The notes below the pieces were generated by a model. The model was not told the DNA's origin. It worked only from the letters and a program-made list of their open reading frames with translations, and did no database searches. This document shows, one piece after another, positions 1-7,238 of a stretch of 15,398 bases of DNA. Origin of the DNA: Nitrospirota bacterium (GTDB lineage Bacteria; Nitrospirota; Thermodesulfovibrionia; Thermodesulfovibrionales; Magnetobacteriaceae); NCBI GenBank assembly GCA_015233485.1, contig JADFXO010000058.1:1-15398 (forward strand), in the 5' to 3' direction. Position 1 is the first letter of the stretch, and each line of letters opens with the position of its first letter. The position numbers and the translations under genes were made by a program.

Positions 1-317
1 TGTCCGCAGCGTAGCACAGAAAATGAGAGAGCTTATGCTTAACATTCGCTTGGTCTTCGACTACTTACGTATGTCAAAAAACTCTGCTTCTACGGCACTT
101 GCTTGATGGAGAACAAATTTACCGTGATTGAATGGGTGATGGTGGGGGTAGGGCGTCGATGTGATCGGGCTGATAGAGATGAATGCCTTGCCTTGTGCGG
201 TTCGGACATGAAACCGCGGCGATGTTGTGATGGTATCGAAATTCCAATATTGGGTGTAAATTCCATATATTTGAGGCGTCATAAAATGTAACATACTGAT
301 ATATAATGATATTAATC
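1..317. other. Left-edge stretch with no supportable gene
   Basis: I see no convincing gene here. A reading frame open from the window edge (+ strand, 2-106, 34 codons, stop TGA at 104-106) could be the 3' end of a gene that begins outside the window. A 61-codon frame starts at ATG 106, overlapping that stop by one base (TGATG), and ends at 291. Neither product resembles a family I know, and the opposite strand is also open across 61-294. Base composition and the lack of a Shine-Dalgarno site give no help in choosing. The distal part (about 292-317) is AT-rich and leads into the promoter of the next gene. Confidence 0.3.
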
Positions 318-332
318 TGGCATGGTTATTGC
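317..332 (+). promoter_or_regulatory. Sigma-54 (RpoN) promoter for the GH13 gene
   Basis: The sequence CTGGCATGGTTATTGC matches the RpoN consensus YTGGCAYGrNNNTTGC at every defined position, with the GG (-24) and GC (-12) elements at the correct spacing. A start site near 344 would give a leader of roughly 33 nt that contains the strong AGGAGGAGG ribosome-binding site before ATG 377. RpoN promoters need an AAA+ activator; no binding site for one can be identified by eye. Confidence 0.7.
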
Positions 333-376
333 GATTAACAGTCTTATCTCATTAAATAAATTAGGAGGAGGAAATT

Positions 377-2266
377 ATGTACGAAGGCTTTGGAGCGAGA
401 CAGGTAGGAAAAGATTCAGACAAGGGAAAAGTTGAGTTTAAGCTTTTTATCCCCAACGTACGCGACCCGAAGATTAAAGAAATCAAAGTAATCGGGACAT
501 TTCAGGAACAACTTCAAAAGAAACAGGCAAATTGGGACCCTGCCGACGCCCCTGTTATGGAGCTTGAATCGGACACTAAGGGCTGGCTTTGGCATTATAC
601 CACTGATGTTGAGCTGACTGAAGGATTTTACGAGTACAAGTACTATGTTACATTTCAAGACTCCGCTGTTGACCCTCGTTGGTGTACCGACCCGTGTGCT
701 CGTTACGGCGGCAGTCAAAACCAGAATTCGGCATTTGTTGTTGGCGGCAGCTATCTTAGCGTGGTATCGCTTAGTGTTCCGAGAAAACCGCATCGCGACC
801 TTGTCGTATATGAACTGAATATAGACGACTTTACGGCTGAGTATCGCGGCGGTACTGCGCCTATTGAAGCGGTTACAGAGAAGATTTCCTATGTAGCTGA
901 CCTTGGCGTCAACGCCGTATTATTTATGCCGTGGACGGCGTGGCCGGGTTATGGTTATAGCTGGGGATATACGCCGTATCAATATTTTTCGGTAGAGTAT
1001 CGTTACACTAACGCCGTTGGCAAGCCATCAGAGAAACTCTCTCTGCTGAAGATATTGATTTCTGAATGCCACAAGAAAGGGATTCACGTCATTATGGACG
1101 GGGTTTACAACCACTCAGCAGACGATGTAAATAAGTTTCCTTACTATCATTTTTACCAGAAAAAGGACGATTGCCCGTACGTTGGGCAATTTGGAGGCGC
1201 TTTCGGAGGTTTAACTGACCTGGATTATCACAATGACTGTACACAGGAATTCATCAGGGACGTGTGTTGTTACTGGATGGATGAATTTAAGATAGACGGT
1301 ATCAGATTTGACAACACCACCAATTACTACATAAGCGGCGACAATCGCGGGCTGCCGAAGCTTCTTGAAGACATAACCAATCACGTCTCTGAAAAGGGCG
1401 AAAATAACTTTTCCCTGACCCTTGAGCATATTGATATGAGCGCCGCCCAGGTAACAAAGCAGACAAAGGCCACGAGTTATTGGGATAACTCTTTGTATGA
1501 CAACACGCGTGACAGCCTCTTGAACTGGACTATAAACCCGAGACTACTGATAGCCTTAAACGGCAACAAGTGGTTAAAAGAGGGTGGCGCTACAAGCAAA
1601 GACAACAAGGTGGCCACTACGTACCTGACTAATCATGACCACTCTCATGTGGCGTGGTGGGCCGGTGCGAGAGACAATAACCAGGGTTCAGGCGCAATGC
1701 AGTGGTACCGCACACAGCCCTATGTCATTGCAATGATGACAATGCCAGGGGTTCCTATGATCCTCAACGGTCAGGAATTTGCCGAAGACGCATGGGTTAT
1801 GGAAGACGACAAAGGCTCAGGGCGCAGGGTAATTCCCAGACCATTGCGATGGGAGCTTTCGGGTGATAATATAGGGAAACCATTGTCTGATCTGTACAAA
1901 AAACTGATCGGGTTACGCCTTGCATTTGACACCCTTCGCAGTGATGACTTCTATCCCGATTGGGCAGATTGGATGAGAAAACCGAATCAGGAAGGATACG
2001 GAATGGACGCAGACAATCAGATAGTGATATTTCGCCGCATGGGTAATCTCAATGGAGAGGTTGGGCGGTTTGCGGAGGTGGAGCGGTTTGTTGTAGTGTT
2101 GAACTTCTCTCAGGACAGAAAGACCGTATCTGTGCCATTCGATGTTAACGGCCGATGGAAAGACCTTCTCGTTGACCCTAATTGGGAATTTGACGTAAGC
2201 GGGTTTCATAAAAACGTGACCGTTAATTCTAACTGGGGCTATATATTCTACAACAAAAGCAGATAG
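377..2266 (+). CDS. GH13 alpha-amylase-family glucan-acting enzyme with N-terminal Ig-like domain
   Basis: A 629-residue glycoside hydrolase family 13 protein. Residues about 15-130 look like an immunoglobulin-fold/CBM48-type starch-binding domain, and the TIM barrel follows from about 140. All four GH13 signature regions are visible: region I DGVYNH (241-246), region II DGIRFD with nucleophile D312 and R310, region III with general acid E350 (LEH), and region IV NHD with transition-state stabiliser D421. The C-terminal ~100 residues fit the usual all-beta domain C. There is no signal peptide, so it probably acts on cytoplasmic glycogen or maltodextrin. Whether it hydrolyses, branches or debranches cannot be told from motifs. 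The start ATG is fixed by AGGAGGAGG at 363-371. It stands alone, driven by a sigma-54 promoter and followed by a hairpin repeat. Confidence 0.9.
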   Translation: MYEGFGARQVGKDSDKGKVEFKLFIPNVRDPKIKEIKVIGTFQEQLQKKQANWDPADAPVMELESDTKGWLWHYTTDVELTEGFYEYKYYVTFQDSAVDPRWCTDPCARYGGSQNQNSAFVVGGSYLSVVSLSVPRKPHRDLVVYELNIDDFTAEYRGGTAPIEAVTEKISYVADLGVNAVLFMPWTAWPGYGYSWGYTPYQYFSVEYRYTNAVGKPSEKLSLLKILISECHKKGIHVIMDGVYNHSADDVNKFPYYHFYQKKDDCPYVGQFGGAFGGLTDLDYHNDCTQEFIRDVCCYWMDEFKIDGIRFDNTTNYYISGDNRGLPKLLEDITNHVSEKGENNFSLTLEHIDMSAAQVTKQTKATSYWDNSLYDNTRDSLLNWTINPRLLIALNGNKWLKEGGATSKDNKVATTYLTNHDHSHVAWWAGARDNNQGSGAMQWYRTQPYVIAMMTMPGVPMILNGQEFAEDAWVMEDDKGSGRRVIPRPLRWELSGDNIGKPLSDLYKKLIGLRLAFDTLRSDDFYPDWADWMRKPNQEGYGMDADNQIVIFRRMGNLNGEVGRFAEVERFVVVLNFSQDRKTVSVPFDVNGRWKDLLVDPNWEFDVSGFHKNVTVNSNWGYIFYNKSR

Positions 2267-2300
2267 ATTTTAAGCGTCGTACTGGCAACACGAAGGGCCG

Positions 2301-2400
2301 GAGTACCGAAGCCGCCAACAGGCGGCAGCCTAAATTCAATAGTCCAACGTGTACGTGAATACGGGGTGAAGGGGGATTATCCCCCTTCGTCTTTAATCTT
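2301..2400 (+). repeat. Dispersed hairpin repeat, copy A (probable terminator-bearing element)
   Basis: About 100 bp that recur in inverted orientation at 10621-10722. Both ends are nearly identical between copies, while the middle (about 2335-2362) differs. It holds two palindromes: GCCGCC/GGCGGC with a 4-nt loop (2311-2326), and a 9-bp perfect stem with a 3-nt loop (2368-2388), followed by the T-rich stretch TCTTTAATCTTTTT. It lies 35 bp after the GH13 stop codon, so it may act as that gene's transcription terminator. Copy B stands in the same orientation behind the bzaF stop. Confidence 0.75.
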
Positions 2401-2407
2401 TTTAGTA

Positions 2408-2785
2408 TTAGTGCTCTTTCAGTGAACGCGCCACAAGCCCTATGCCCCCGACAAGCATTGTGAGCATCAGCAGGGTATTAAAAAGGCTTGTCGGGCGAAA
2501 GTAGATGTCGAGGCGGGTGATTATGCCGGCTAAGATTACTAAGCCCCCGCCTATCGTCAAGACCCAGCCGGCAATTGAGCTGCCATTAAAAAACAATATC
2601 CCGATCCCGAATAACAACGGGATTAACGTCATCCCAAAGGCCGAATGTCCCCATATATACCAGCTGCCTGAGCTGACCATCACATGATTCAAAAGTAAAT
2701 ACCCGCCCACTATCACCATTATGAGGCCCATTAAAAAGCTGCCTATCCCGCCCGATGTCCCACCCGCACCCCTAACTTTGGCCAT
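2408..2785 (-). CDS. Small four-helix membrane protein, unknown function
   Basis: A 125-residue hydrophobic protein. Four probable membrane helices can be read at about 13-36, 48-67, 71-90 and 98-119, with short polar loops, a Gly-rich basic N-terminus and a short charged tail (RSLKEH). I recognise no family. The ATG start has a strong AGGAGGGGG ribosome-binding site about 8 nt upstream. It follows the 154-residue gene on the same strand by 22 bp, so the two are probably co-transcribed and may act together at the membrane. Its 3' end faces the GH13 gene, with repeat copy A between them. Confidence 0.7.
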   Translation of the reverse strand: MAKVRGAGGTSGGIGSFLMGLIMVIVGGYLLLNHVMVSSGSWYIWGHSAFGMTLIPLLFGIGILFFNGSSIAGWVLTIGGGLVILAGIITRLDIYFRPTSLFNTLLMLTMLVGGIGLVARSLKEH

Positions 2786-2807
2786 CTTTATAAACCCCCT
2801 CCTGATT

Positions 2808-3272
2808 TTATACCCAATCGGCGCCTGTCCATTTTTTTTTATGCACTCTCAGCGTATACGCACAGAGAAAGAGCTGCTCCATTGAAGTCCACCGCCGCCT
2901 CGTGTCATTGTCCACAGTGCCAAGGAACTCATTCAACATTTGGACTACATCAAACGGTTCGGTGATATTGAGCAGTTCCTGCAACTGGTCCTGCCGCGGC
3001 AGCCACACCGCCTTTGATCGTTTGAATGCCTGATTCATTACGTCTATCAGCACCTTGCCATCGACGAGCGATATGCTGCCTCCGCCGTCTCTGGTTGCGA
3101 ACACGGCGCTTTTGTCGCAGTAAAAATCTCCATATTCGATGCTCCATGTCTGCTGAATGAATACCGCCTTTTCGCACATCCCGATATACGCGGGTGAGAA
3201 GTCCATCTTATAAGCCGCCTCCGCAAGTGTCCGGTAATCCCTGTGCCGCCTGCTAAAAAGGCTGGGCAACAT
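2808..3272 (-). CDS. Conserved-looking hypothetical protein, unknown function
   Basis: A 154-residue soluble protein with no signal peptide or membrane helix and no motif that I recognise. It is rich in aromatic and charged residues. Notable stretches are a central DGGGSISLVDGKVLID segment that could be a beta hairpin, and a C-terminal part rich in Trp and Arg (RRRWTSMEQLFLCAYTLRVHKKKW). I chose ATG 3272; a TTG at 3299 would add nine residues but lacks a Shine-Dalgarno site. AT-rich DNA just upstream (about 3272-3290) could hold a -10 element. It lies 22 bp before the small membrane protein gene and is divergent from the KGxW-repeat gene. Confidence 0.6.
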   Translation of the reverse strand: MLPSLFSRRHRDYRTLAEAAYKMDFSPAYIGMCEKAVFIQQTWSIEYGDFYCDKSAVFATRDGGGSISLVDGKVLIDVMNQAFKRSKAVWLPRQDQLQELLNITEPFDVVQMLNEFLGTVDNDTRRRWTSMEQLFLCAYTLRVHKKKWTGADWV

Positions 3273-3355
3273 TATTAATATAGAATAAAACCTGTGCAAA
3301 TTGACAGCCGCGCCCGGCAGTATCGTAAGCGGTCAAAAAAGTGCCAAAAAACCGA

Positions 3356-3385
3356 TTGTCAAAATATATCTATAAATGCTATCAT
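3356..3385 (+). promoter_or_regulatory. Sigma-70 type promoter for the KGxW-repeat gene
   Basis: TTGTCA (3356-3361) and TATCAT (3380-3385) are separated by 18 bp, and a TG one base upstream of the -10 (3377-3378) makes it an extended -10 promoter. A start site near 3392 gives a leader of about 30 nt with AAGGAG before ATG 3422. Confidence 0.55.
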
Positions 3386-3421
3386 GCCATATCTTTGAAA
3401 ATCGATAAGGAGAAATCTAAA

Positions 3422-4162
3422 ATGGCGAAATTCGACGATCTAATTAACACGGTAGGGAAATTTGTGGACATGCAGAAAGGCACGTGGGACCATTTGGAAT
3501 GGGAGAGGCTTGTGTCGAAGGTGCAGCGTATGGGTTATGAGATGTCAGGCGACATCATATATAACCTTGGTGCGACAGTAGAGTCGCTCAAGAAATTGTA
3601 TTTATCCAAGACGGGTAAAGATGATATGCTCAGGATTGTTACCGATGTTCCTAAGAGTATTGCCCGATTTATAGACGAGACCAAGGGGATGTGGGAACAT
3701 GCCGATTGGTTGAGGCTGCTGGAGGAGATCGAAAAAGTCGGGATTGCTATCTCGGAAGAGACACAGAGATACATCGGCGATATGCTTGAGGCGTCCAGGC
3801 GTCTTTATGGCGCTCCACACACAGAACCGGAAGTTGCGGTAAAACCAGAGGCAGAGAAATCAGCCCACGTTGAAGTAGAAAGGCCGGTTGTGGCTGAGGA
3901 GAAAAAGCCCATCGAGCCAATCAAGCTCGTCAGGCCAGTCAATGAAGAAGTGAAAAAGCCTGCTGTGGAAGAAAAAAAGCCCTACGAGACAGAAATGAAA
4001 AAATACATCGCAACCGAGCAGAAGCAGCACATTGCGGTCGCGGTAAAAAACTCCGATATGTTTGCAGCCGATAAGGCCGAAAAGAAGGCGGCAGCGTCAA
4101 AGACCGGCCCTAAAAGTGATGAAGAGCCTAAGGCAAAAAGACCATACAAGAAAAGAAGCTGA
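3422..4162 (+). CDS. Tandem KGxW-repeat protein with basic, Lys/Pro/Glu-rich tail
   Basis: A 246-residue cytoplasmic protein. Two homologous helical repeats are visible at about 8-60 and 77-129, offset by 69 residues. Each has the pattern hydrophobic-x-F-[VI]-D, then K-G-x-W-[DE]-H-x-x-W-x-R-L, then a helix ending L-Y (KGTWDHLEWERL at 19-30, KGMWEHADWLRL at 88-99). Residues 131-246 are low complexity, rich in Lys, Glu, Pro and Ala, and end KRPYKKRS, which resembles basic tails of nucleic-acid-binding or polymer-coating proteins. I know no named family. The ATG is chosen from AAGGAG 8-9 nt upstream; a longer frame to 3341 runs through the promoter and is unlikely. The gene is monocistronic. 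Confidence 0.7.
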   Translation: MAKFDDLINTVGKFVDMQKGTWDHLEWERLVSKVQRMGYEMSGDIIYNLGATVESLKKLYLSKTGKDDMLRIVTDVPKSIARFIDETKGMWEHADWLRLLEEIEKVGIAISEETQRYIGDMLEASRRLYGAPHTEPEVAVKPEAEKSAHVEVERPVVAEEKKPIEPIKLVRPVNEEVKKPAVEEKKPYETEMKKYIATEQKQHIAVAVKNSDMFAADKAEKKAAASKTGPKSDEEPKAKRPYKKRS

Positions 4163-4218
4163 AAGAAGGGCAGGGCAGGCATAAGTAAAATAGACATAAG
4201 TAAGGCAGGAGCATTTAA

Positions 4219-4271
4219 ATAGCGCGGCAGGCGGCGCGGTTCGGGCAGGTGTGTCAGGGCAAGCGCGCTAT
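4219..4271. repeat. Inverted repeat in the 3' region of the KGxW-repeat gene
   Basis: An 8-bp inverted repeat (ATAGCGCG at 4219-4226, CGCGCTAT at 4264-4271) encloses a GC-rich, degenerate stretch. There is no T-run after it, so it is not a clear intrinsic terminator. Confidence 0.4.
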
Positions 4272-4296
4272 GACAGGGATGTGTCGTGTCTTATTC

Positions 4297-4452
4297 TGTC
4301 ATTCCTGCGAAAGCAGGAATCCAGTCTTTCAGGAACGGGACTGTATGCCAACGCCGTCCCCCACAAGCACGGCGTTACAGACTAAAGGGCTGTGATCCAA
4401 CATGATTCGATTTGGGTATTAGGGCTGGATTCCTGCTTTCGCAGGAATGACA
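4297..4452. mobile_element. MITE-like element with 28-bp terminal inverted repeats
   Basis: A perfect 28-bp terminal inverted repeat pair lies at 4297-4324 and 4425-4452. Each arm starts TGTCATTCCTGCGAAAGCAG and is itself largely palindromic (ATTCCTGC/GCAGGAAT). The 100-bp interior carries a central hairpin, AACGCCGT (4350-4357) with ACGGCGTT (4369-4376), extended by CTGT/ACAG. There is no coding capacity and no obvious target-site duplication. The arm sequence is of a kind I know as a common dispersed short repeat in proteobacterial and related genomes. It could fold into a long hairpin at the 3' ends of the two convergent neighbouring genes. Confidence 0.8.
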
Positions 4453-4481
4453 AACTTTATGTTCGATTCATTTAGTTGCGT

Positions 4482-4522
4482 CTTAGTATCAGTCCAATAG
4501 CTGCAACTTAGTATCAGTCCAA
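4482..4522. repeat. 16-bp direct repeat, 25-bp period
   Basis: CTTAGTATCAGTCCAA occurs at 4482-4497 and again at 4507-4522, exactly 25 bp apart, with related flanks (TTGCGT and CTGCAA before the units). The second unit contains the stop codon of the DUF4337 gene (4514-4516). Confidence 0.65.
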
Positions 4523-5101
4523 AAATGGGATGTTTACAAAAAGAAAGAATCCGTTAAACACCATAAATATTCCGGTGAGGGCTGAACACACAGACGTGTA
4601 AAACACGGGGTGAGAGTGCGAGATTATTGCCACCGAGGCCAGGACGATGGAAATCTGAAGCAGCACCTCCGCATATTCAAAGTATGGGTCTTTCTTGCCG
4701 TTTTTGTCTCGTTCGATTGAGATTTCTCTGGCCTTGTGTTCGATTTCCTGTTTTTCCTTGCTGAAGCGGGCCTCCTCCTCTGAGAATGTTCTTATCGTAG
4801 ATTCGTATTTCTCTATAATTGCCGGCTTCATTGTATCTTTTATCTCAAGAAGGTGTGCCTCAAGGACTTGTTTTTGAATCTTATATGCGTGTTCTCTGAT
4901 GGCCTTCGACTGGTAATATGCCCACTGGTTGGATGACTCTTGTGAGGACACGAGAAGCCCCTTCATTGCGTGGCCTCCCCCTAATGAGGCGATGGCAAGA
5001 AACACGGCGTATATGGCGGTAACGAGGGCGATTCTTTTTGAGAACTTATCGTTTCTCTTTTCTTTGAGTTCTTCGGGATTTGGTATCTCTATTTCGTCCA
5101 T
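4514..5101 (-). CDS. DUF4337-family membrane protein
   Basis: A 195-residue inner-membrane protein matching what I know of the DUF4337 family: an acidic N-terminus, one helix (about 23-42), a long charged helical or coiled-coil segment (about 65-135) with the typical N-x-W-A-x-x-Q-x-K-x-I-R motif at 58-69, and two C-terminal helices (about 146-162 and 166-191). The function of the family is unknown. The ATG has only a weak GAGGCGG upstream. It lies 52 bp downstream of the radical SAM gene and is the last gene of the minus-strand run. Its final codons lie in the 25-bp direct repeat, next to the MITE-like element. Confidence 0.8.
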   Translation of the reverse strand: MDEIEIPNPEELKEKRNDKFSKRIALVTAIYAVFLAIASLGGGHAMKGLLVSSQESSNQWAYYQSKAIREHAYKIQKQVLEAHLLEIKDTMKPAIIEKYESTIRTFSEEEARFSKEKQEIEHKAREISIERDKNGKKDPYFEYAEVLLQISIVLASVAIISHSHPVFYTSVCSALTGIFMVFNGFFLFVNIPFLD

Positions 5102-5153
5102 CCGCCTCGTCCATAGCTTTATTTGTGATTTATATTATTTACACTGAGGCGGT

Positions 5154-6560
5154 TTACGCGGTAACGTGTGTTTCGGGACAATCCAATTTGCCGCTCAGGG
5201 CGGCAAAGTAGTCCTTCGCCTCGTCAAGTGCCTCCCTGACGGCCCTTTTGCCATAAAAACCAACGGCAACGTGAAAGAAATCAAGCTTTGCCACATGTTT
5301 TGCAATGTATTTCCATGAGTAAAAACGCCCCATTGCCTTAAATGTCTCCATGTGCAGCGTCTGCGGCTTCATAAGCGTAGGTTTATATATAACATGATGG
5401 GCGTCGTACTTGCTCCAGTCGGTATGAAGAAGCCTGCCCGATTGCTGCATCTCAAAGAAAAACGGAGTTCCGGGCAAAGGAGTAAGAATCATAAACTGAA
5501 CGGTGTCTATGCCAAGGTTTATCGCGAAGTCCGCCGTCTTTTTAATCGTGTCCACATCGTCGGTGTCAGCGCCGAGGACGAACATCCCGTGTATATCAAT
5601 GCCGTGGGCCTGAACGGCCTTAATACATCTGACGATTTCATCCAGACTTTGTCCCTTGTTATAACTCTCAAGCGTAACGGGATTGATGGATTCAAAACCT
5701 ATATAAAGCATGTGACAGCCCGAATCGGCAAACAATCGAAGGAGTTCTTCATCTTTCGCTACGTCGGTACGCACCTGTGCCGACCAAAAAGGTTTGATCT
5801 TATCCGCTATAAGGGCCTTAAGCAGTTCCTTCGTGCGTTTTTTATTTGCTGAGAAATTATCGTCGACAAAAAATATGTTTTCCTTAGTCTTGGCACAGGC
5901 GTATTTAATCTCCCTAAGTGAATGCTCGACAGAGTTAAAGCGGTACTGTCTTCCGAAAACCCTGATAACGGAGCAGAATTTACAGTTAAACGGGCATCCC
6001 CTCGACGTAGAGACAGGGTATATTTTCATGTGGTCCCATTCCTGCACCAGTGTAATGTCCGGGATGGGCAGCGAGTCAAGGTCCATAACGCGGGCGCTGT
6101 CCGGATTGTGGATACAGTTTCCAGCGGCGTCTTTATATGAAAGCCCGGCTATGGCGTCTATTGAAGGCTTGCCATGCTCAAGGTAATCAAACAGCGCGGT
6201 GATGGAATGGTCTGCCTCTCCGCGCAGCACATAATCCGCGCAGGCGAGGGCCTCCTCAGGCAGAAATGTGGTATGTGCCCCGCCCATAACTACCGGTATC
6301 CCCCTGGCCTTAACCCTCTCGGCTATCTTATATGCCCTGGGCGCAGTCGAGGTTATCGTAGAGATACACACGATGTCGGAGCTTTCGATATATGTCCAGT
6401 CGGGGCGGCCTACATCCTCAATAAATGCTTTAACTTCATATCCTCTGTCCCTTAGAATTGTCGAAAGCAGTATCGTGCCTACTCTGGGTATCGGAAACTT
6501 ACTGAATATGTGGTTTCCCGGCGACTTTGCCTCTATGAACGAAATACGTTTAATTTCCAC
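5154..6560 (-). CDS. B12-binding-domain radical SAM protein
   Basis: A 468-residue protein of the class B12-binding domain plus radical SAM. Residues about 1-150 form the Rossmann-like cobalamin-binding-type domain (IPVVMGGAHTTFLPEE around 88-103), though the base-off DxHxxG motif is absent. The radical SAM barrel begins at about 180, with the [4Fe-4S] cysteines C189, C193 and C196 (CxxxCxxC). A G-F-E-S motif (about 292-295) and GMFVLGADTDD further on are typical of the family. Members methylate or rearrange varied substrates, such as hopanoids, lipids and natural products; the substrate here cannot be inferred. The start codon is GTG 6560, preceded by AGAGAG. It is 57 bp downstream of trpF and probably in the same operon. 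Confidence 0.88.
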   Translation of the reverse strand: MEIKRISFIEAKSPGNHIFSKFPIPRVGTILLSTILRDRGYEVKAFIEDVGRPDWTYIESSDIVCISTITSTAPRAYKIAERVKARGIPVVMGGAHTTFLPEEALACADYVLRGEADHSITALFDYLEHGKPSIDAIAGLSYKDAAGNCIHNPDSARVMDLDSLPIPDITLVQEWDHMKIYPVSTSRGCPFNCKFCSVIRVFGRQYRFNSVEHSLREIKYACAKTKENIFFVDDNFSANKKRTKELLKALIADKIKPFWSAQVRTDVAKDEELLRLFADSGCHMLYIGFESINPVTLESYNKGQSLDEIVRCIKAVQAHGIDIHGMFVLGADTDDVDTIKKTADFAINLGIDTVQFMILTPLPGTPFFFEMQQSGRLLHTDWSKYDAHHVIYKPTLMKPQTLHMETFKAMGRFYSWKYIAKHVAKLDFFHVAVGFYGKRAVREALDEAKDYFAALSGKLDCPETHVTA

Positions 6561-6617
6561 TCAATCTCTCTTTCATCTATCCTATAACATTAATGATGAT
6601 TTATGCAAGCTGTTTTT

Positions 6618-7238
6618 TTATTGAAATGTTTTTTTTGCCCTTTCTATAAACTGTCTCATCCTGACGTGGTCTTTTTTTCCTTTAGATGCCTCAACGCCTG
6701 AGCTTACGTCAACCGCGTAGGGGGAGACTTTTCTTACAGCGGCCTCGATATTATCGGGGTTTAATCCACCCGAAAGGATTATCTTCCCGAACTGGCGCGC
6801 CTCCACGGCTATTTCCCAGTTGAAGAGCTTGCCCGTGCCGCCGAATGAATCCTCCGCGTATGCGTCGAGAAGGAACGCCGTCACCACGACATGGAACTTT
6901 GACAGCGGCTCAAGGTCTGTGAAGTCTCTAATCCGGAACGCCTTTATGACCTTTGGCCAAAGCACGGCCATCTCCGGAGGTTCGTTGCCGTGGAGCTGGA
7001 CGACGTCAAAACCAGCGGCCCCCTTGATTTTATTAATTTTTTTCTCTGTCTCGTCAACAAATACCCCTACGGTTGTGATAAATGGCGGTAACGCCTCAAT
7101 TATCCCGGCGGCCGTTTCCGGCGTTATATGCCGCGGACTATTCTCATAGAACACAAAACCGAGGGCATCGGCACCAAAATCCACCGCCGCCACGGCATCC
7201 CTCATATTTGTTATCCCACAAATCTTTACCTTTATAAT
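6618..7238 (-). CDS. trpF: Phosphoribosylanthranilate isomerase, apparent ATT start
   Basis: TrpF catalyses the Amadori rearrangement of phosphoribosylanthranilate in tryptophan synthesis. The frame from ATG 7205 would lack the first beta strand and the catalytic cysteine. Reading upstream in frame gives IKVKICGITN, the standard TrpF N-terminus, preceded by ATT 7238 and by a TGA only four codons further up (7248-7250). No ATG, GTG or TTG lies between them, so ATT 7238, five nt after AGAGG, is the likely start (206 residues). This places the catalytic Cys at C7 and the general acid at D125 (LLD), matching the positions known in the family. The phosphate-binding ends SGGLNPDN and DVSSGVE are intact. 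It overlaps moaC by 7 nt, so coupling is likely. Confidence 0.85.
   Translation of the reverse strand: MIKVKICGITNMRDAVAAVDFGADALGFVFYENSPRHITPETAAGIIEALPPFITTVGVFVDETEKKINKIKGAAGFDVVQLHGNEPPEMAVLWPKVIKAFRIRDFTDLEPLSKFHVVVTAFLLDAYAEDSFGGTGKLFNWEIAVEARQFGKIILSGGLNPDNIEAAVRKVSPYAVDVSSGVEASKGKKDHVRMRQFIERAKKTFQ

Noticed and set aside
61..294. A 77-codon minus-strand frame near the left edge
   Set aside because: No ribosome-binding site or recognisable motif, and the + strand is equally open; it cannot be told from chance.
3341..3421. A 27-codon upstream extension of the KGxW-repeat gene
   Set aside because: It covers the -35 and -10 elements, and AAGGAG supports ATG 3422.
5352..6186. Two overlapping + strand frames of 166 and 130 codons
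   Set aside because: Both lie antisense to the radical SAM gene, whose motifs are intact on the minus strand.
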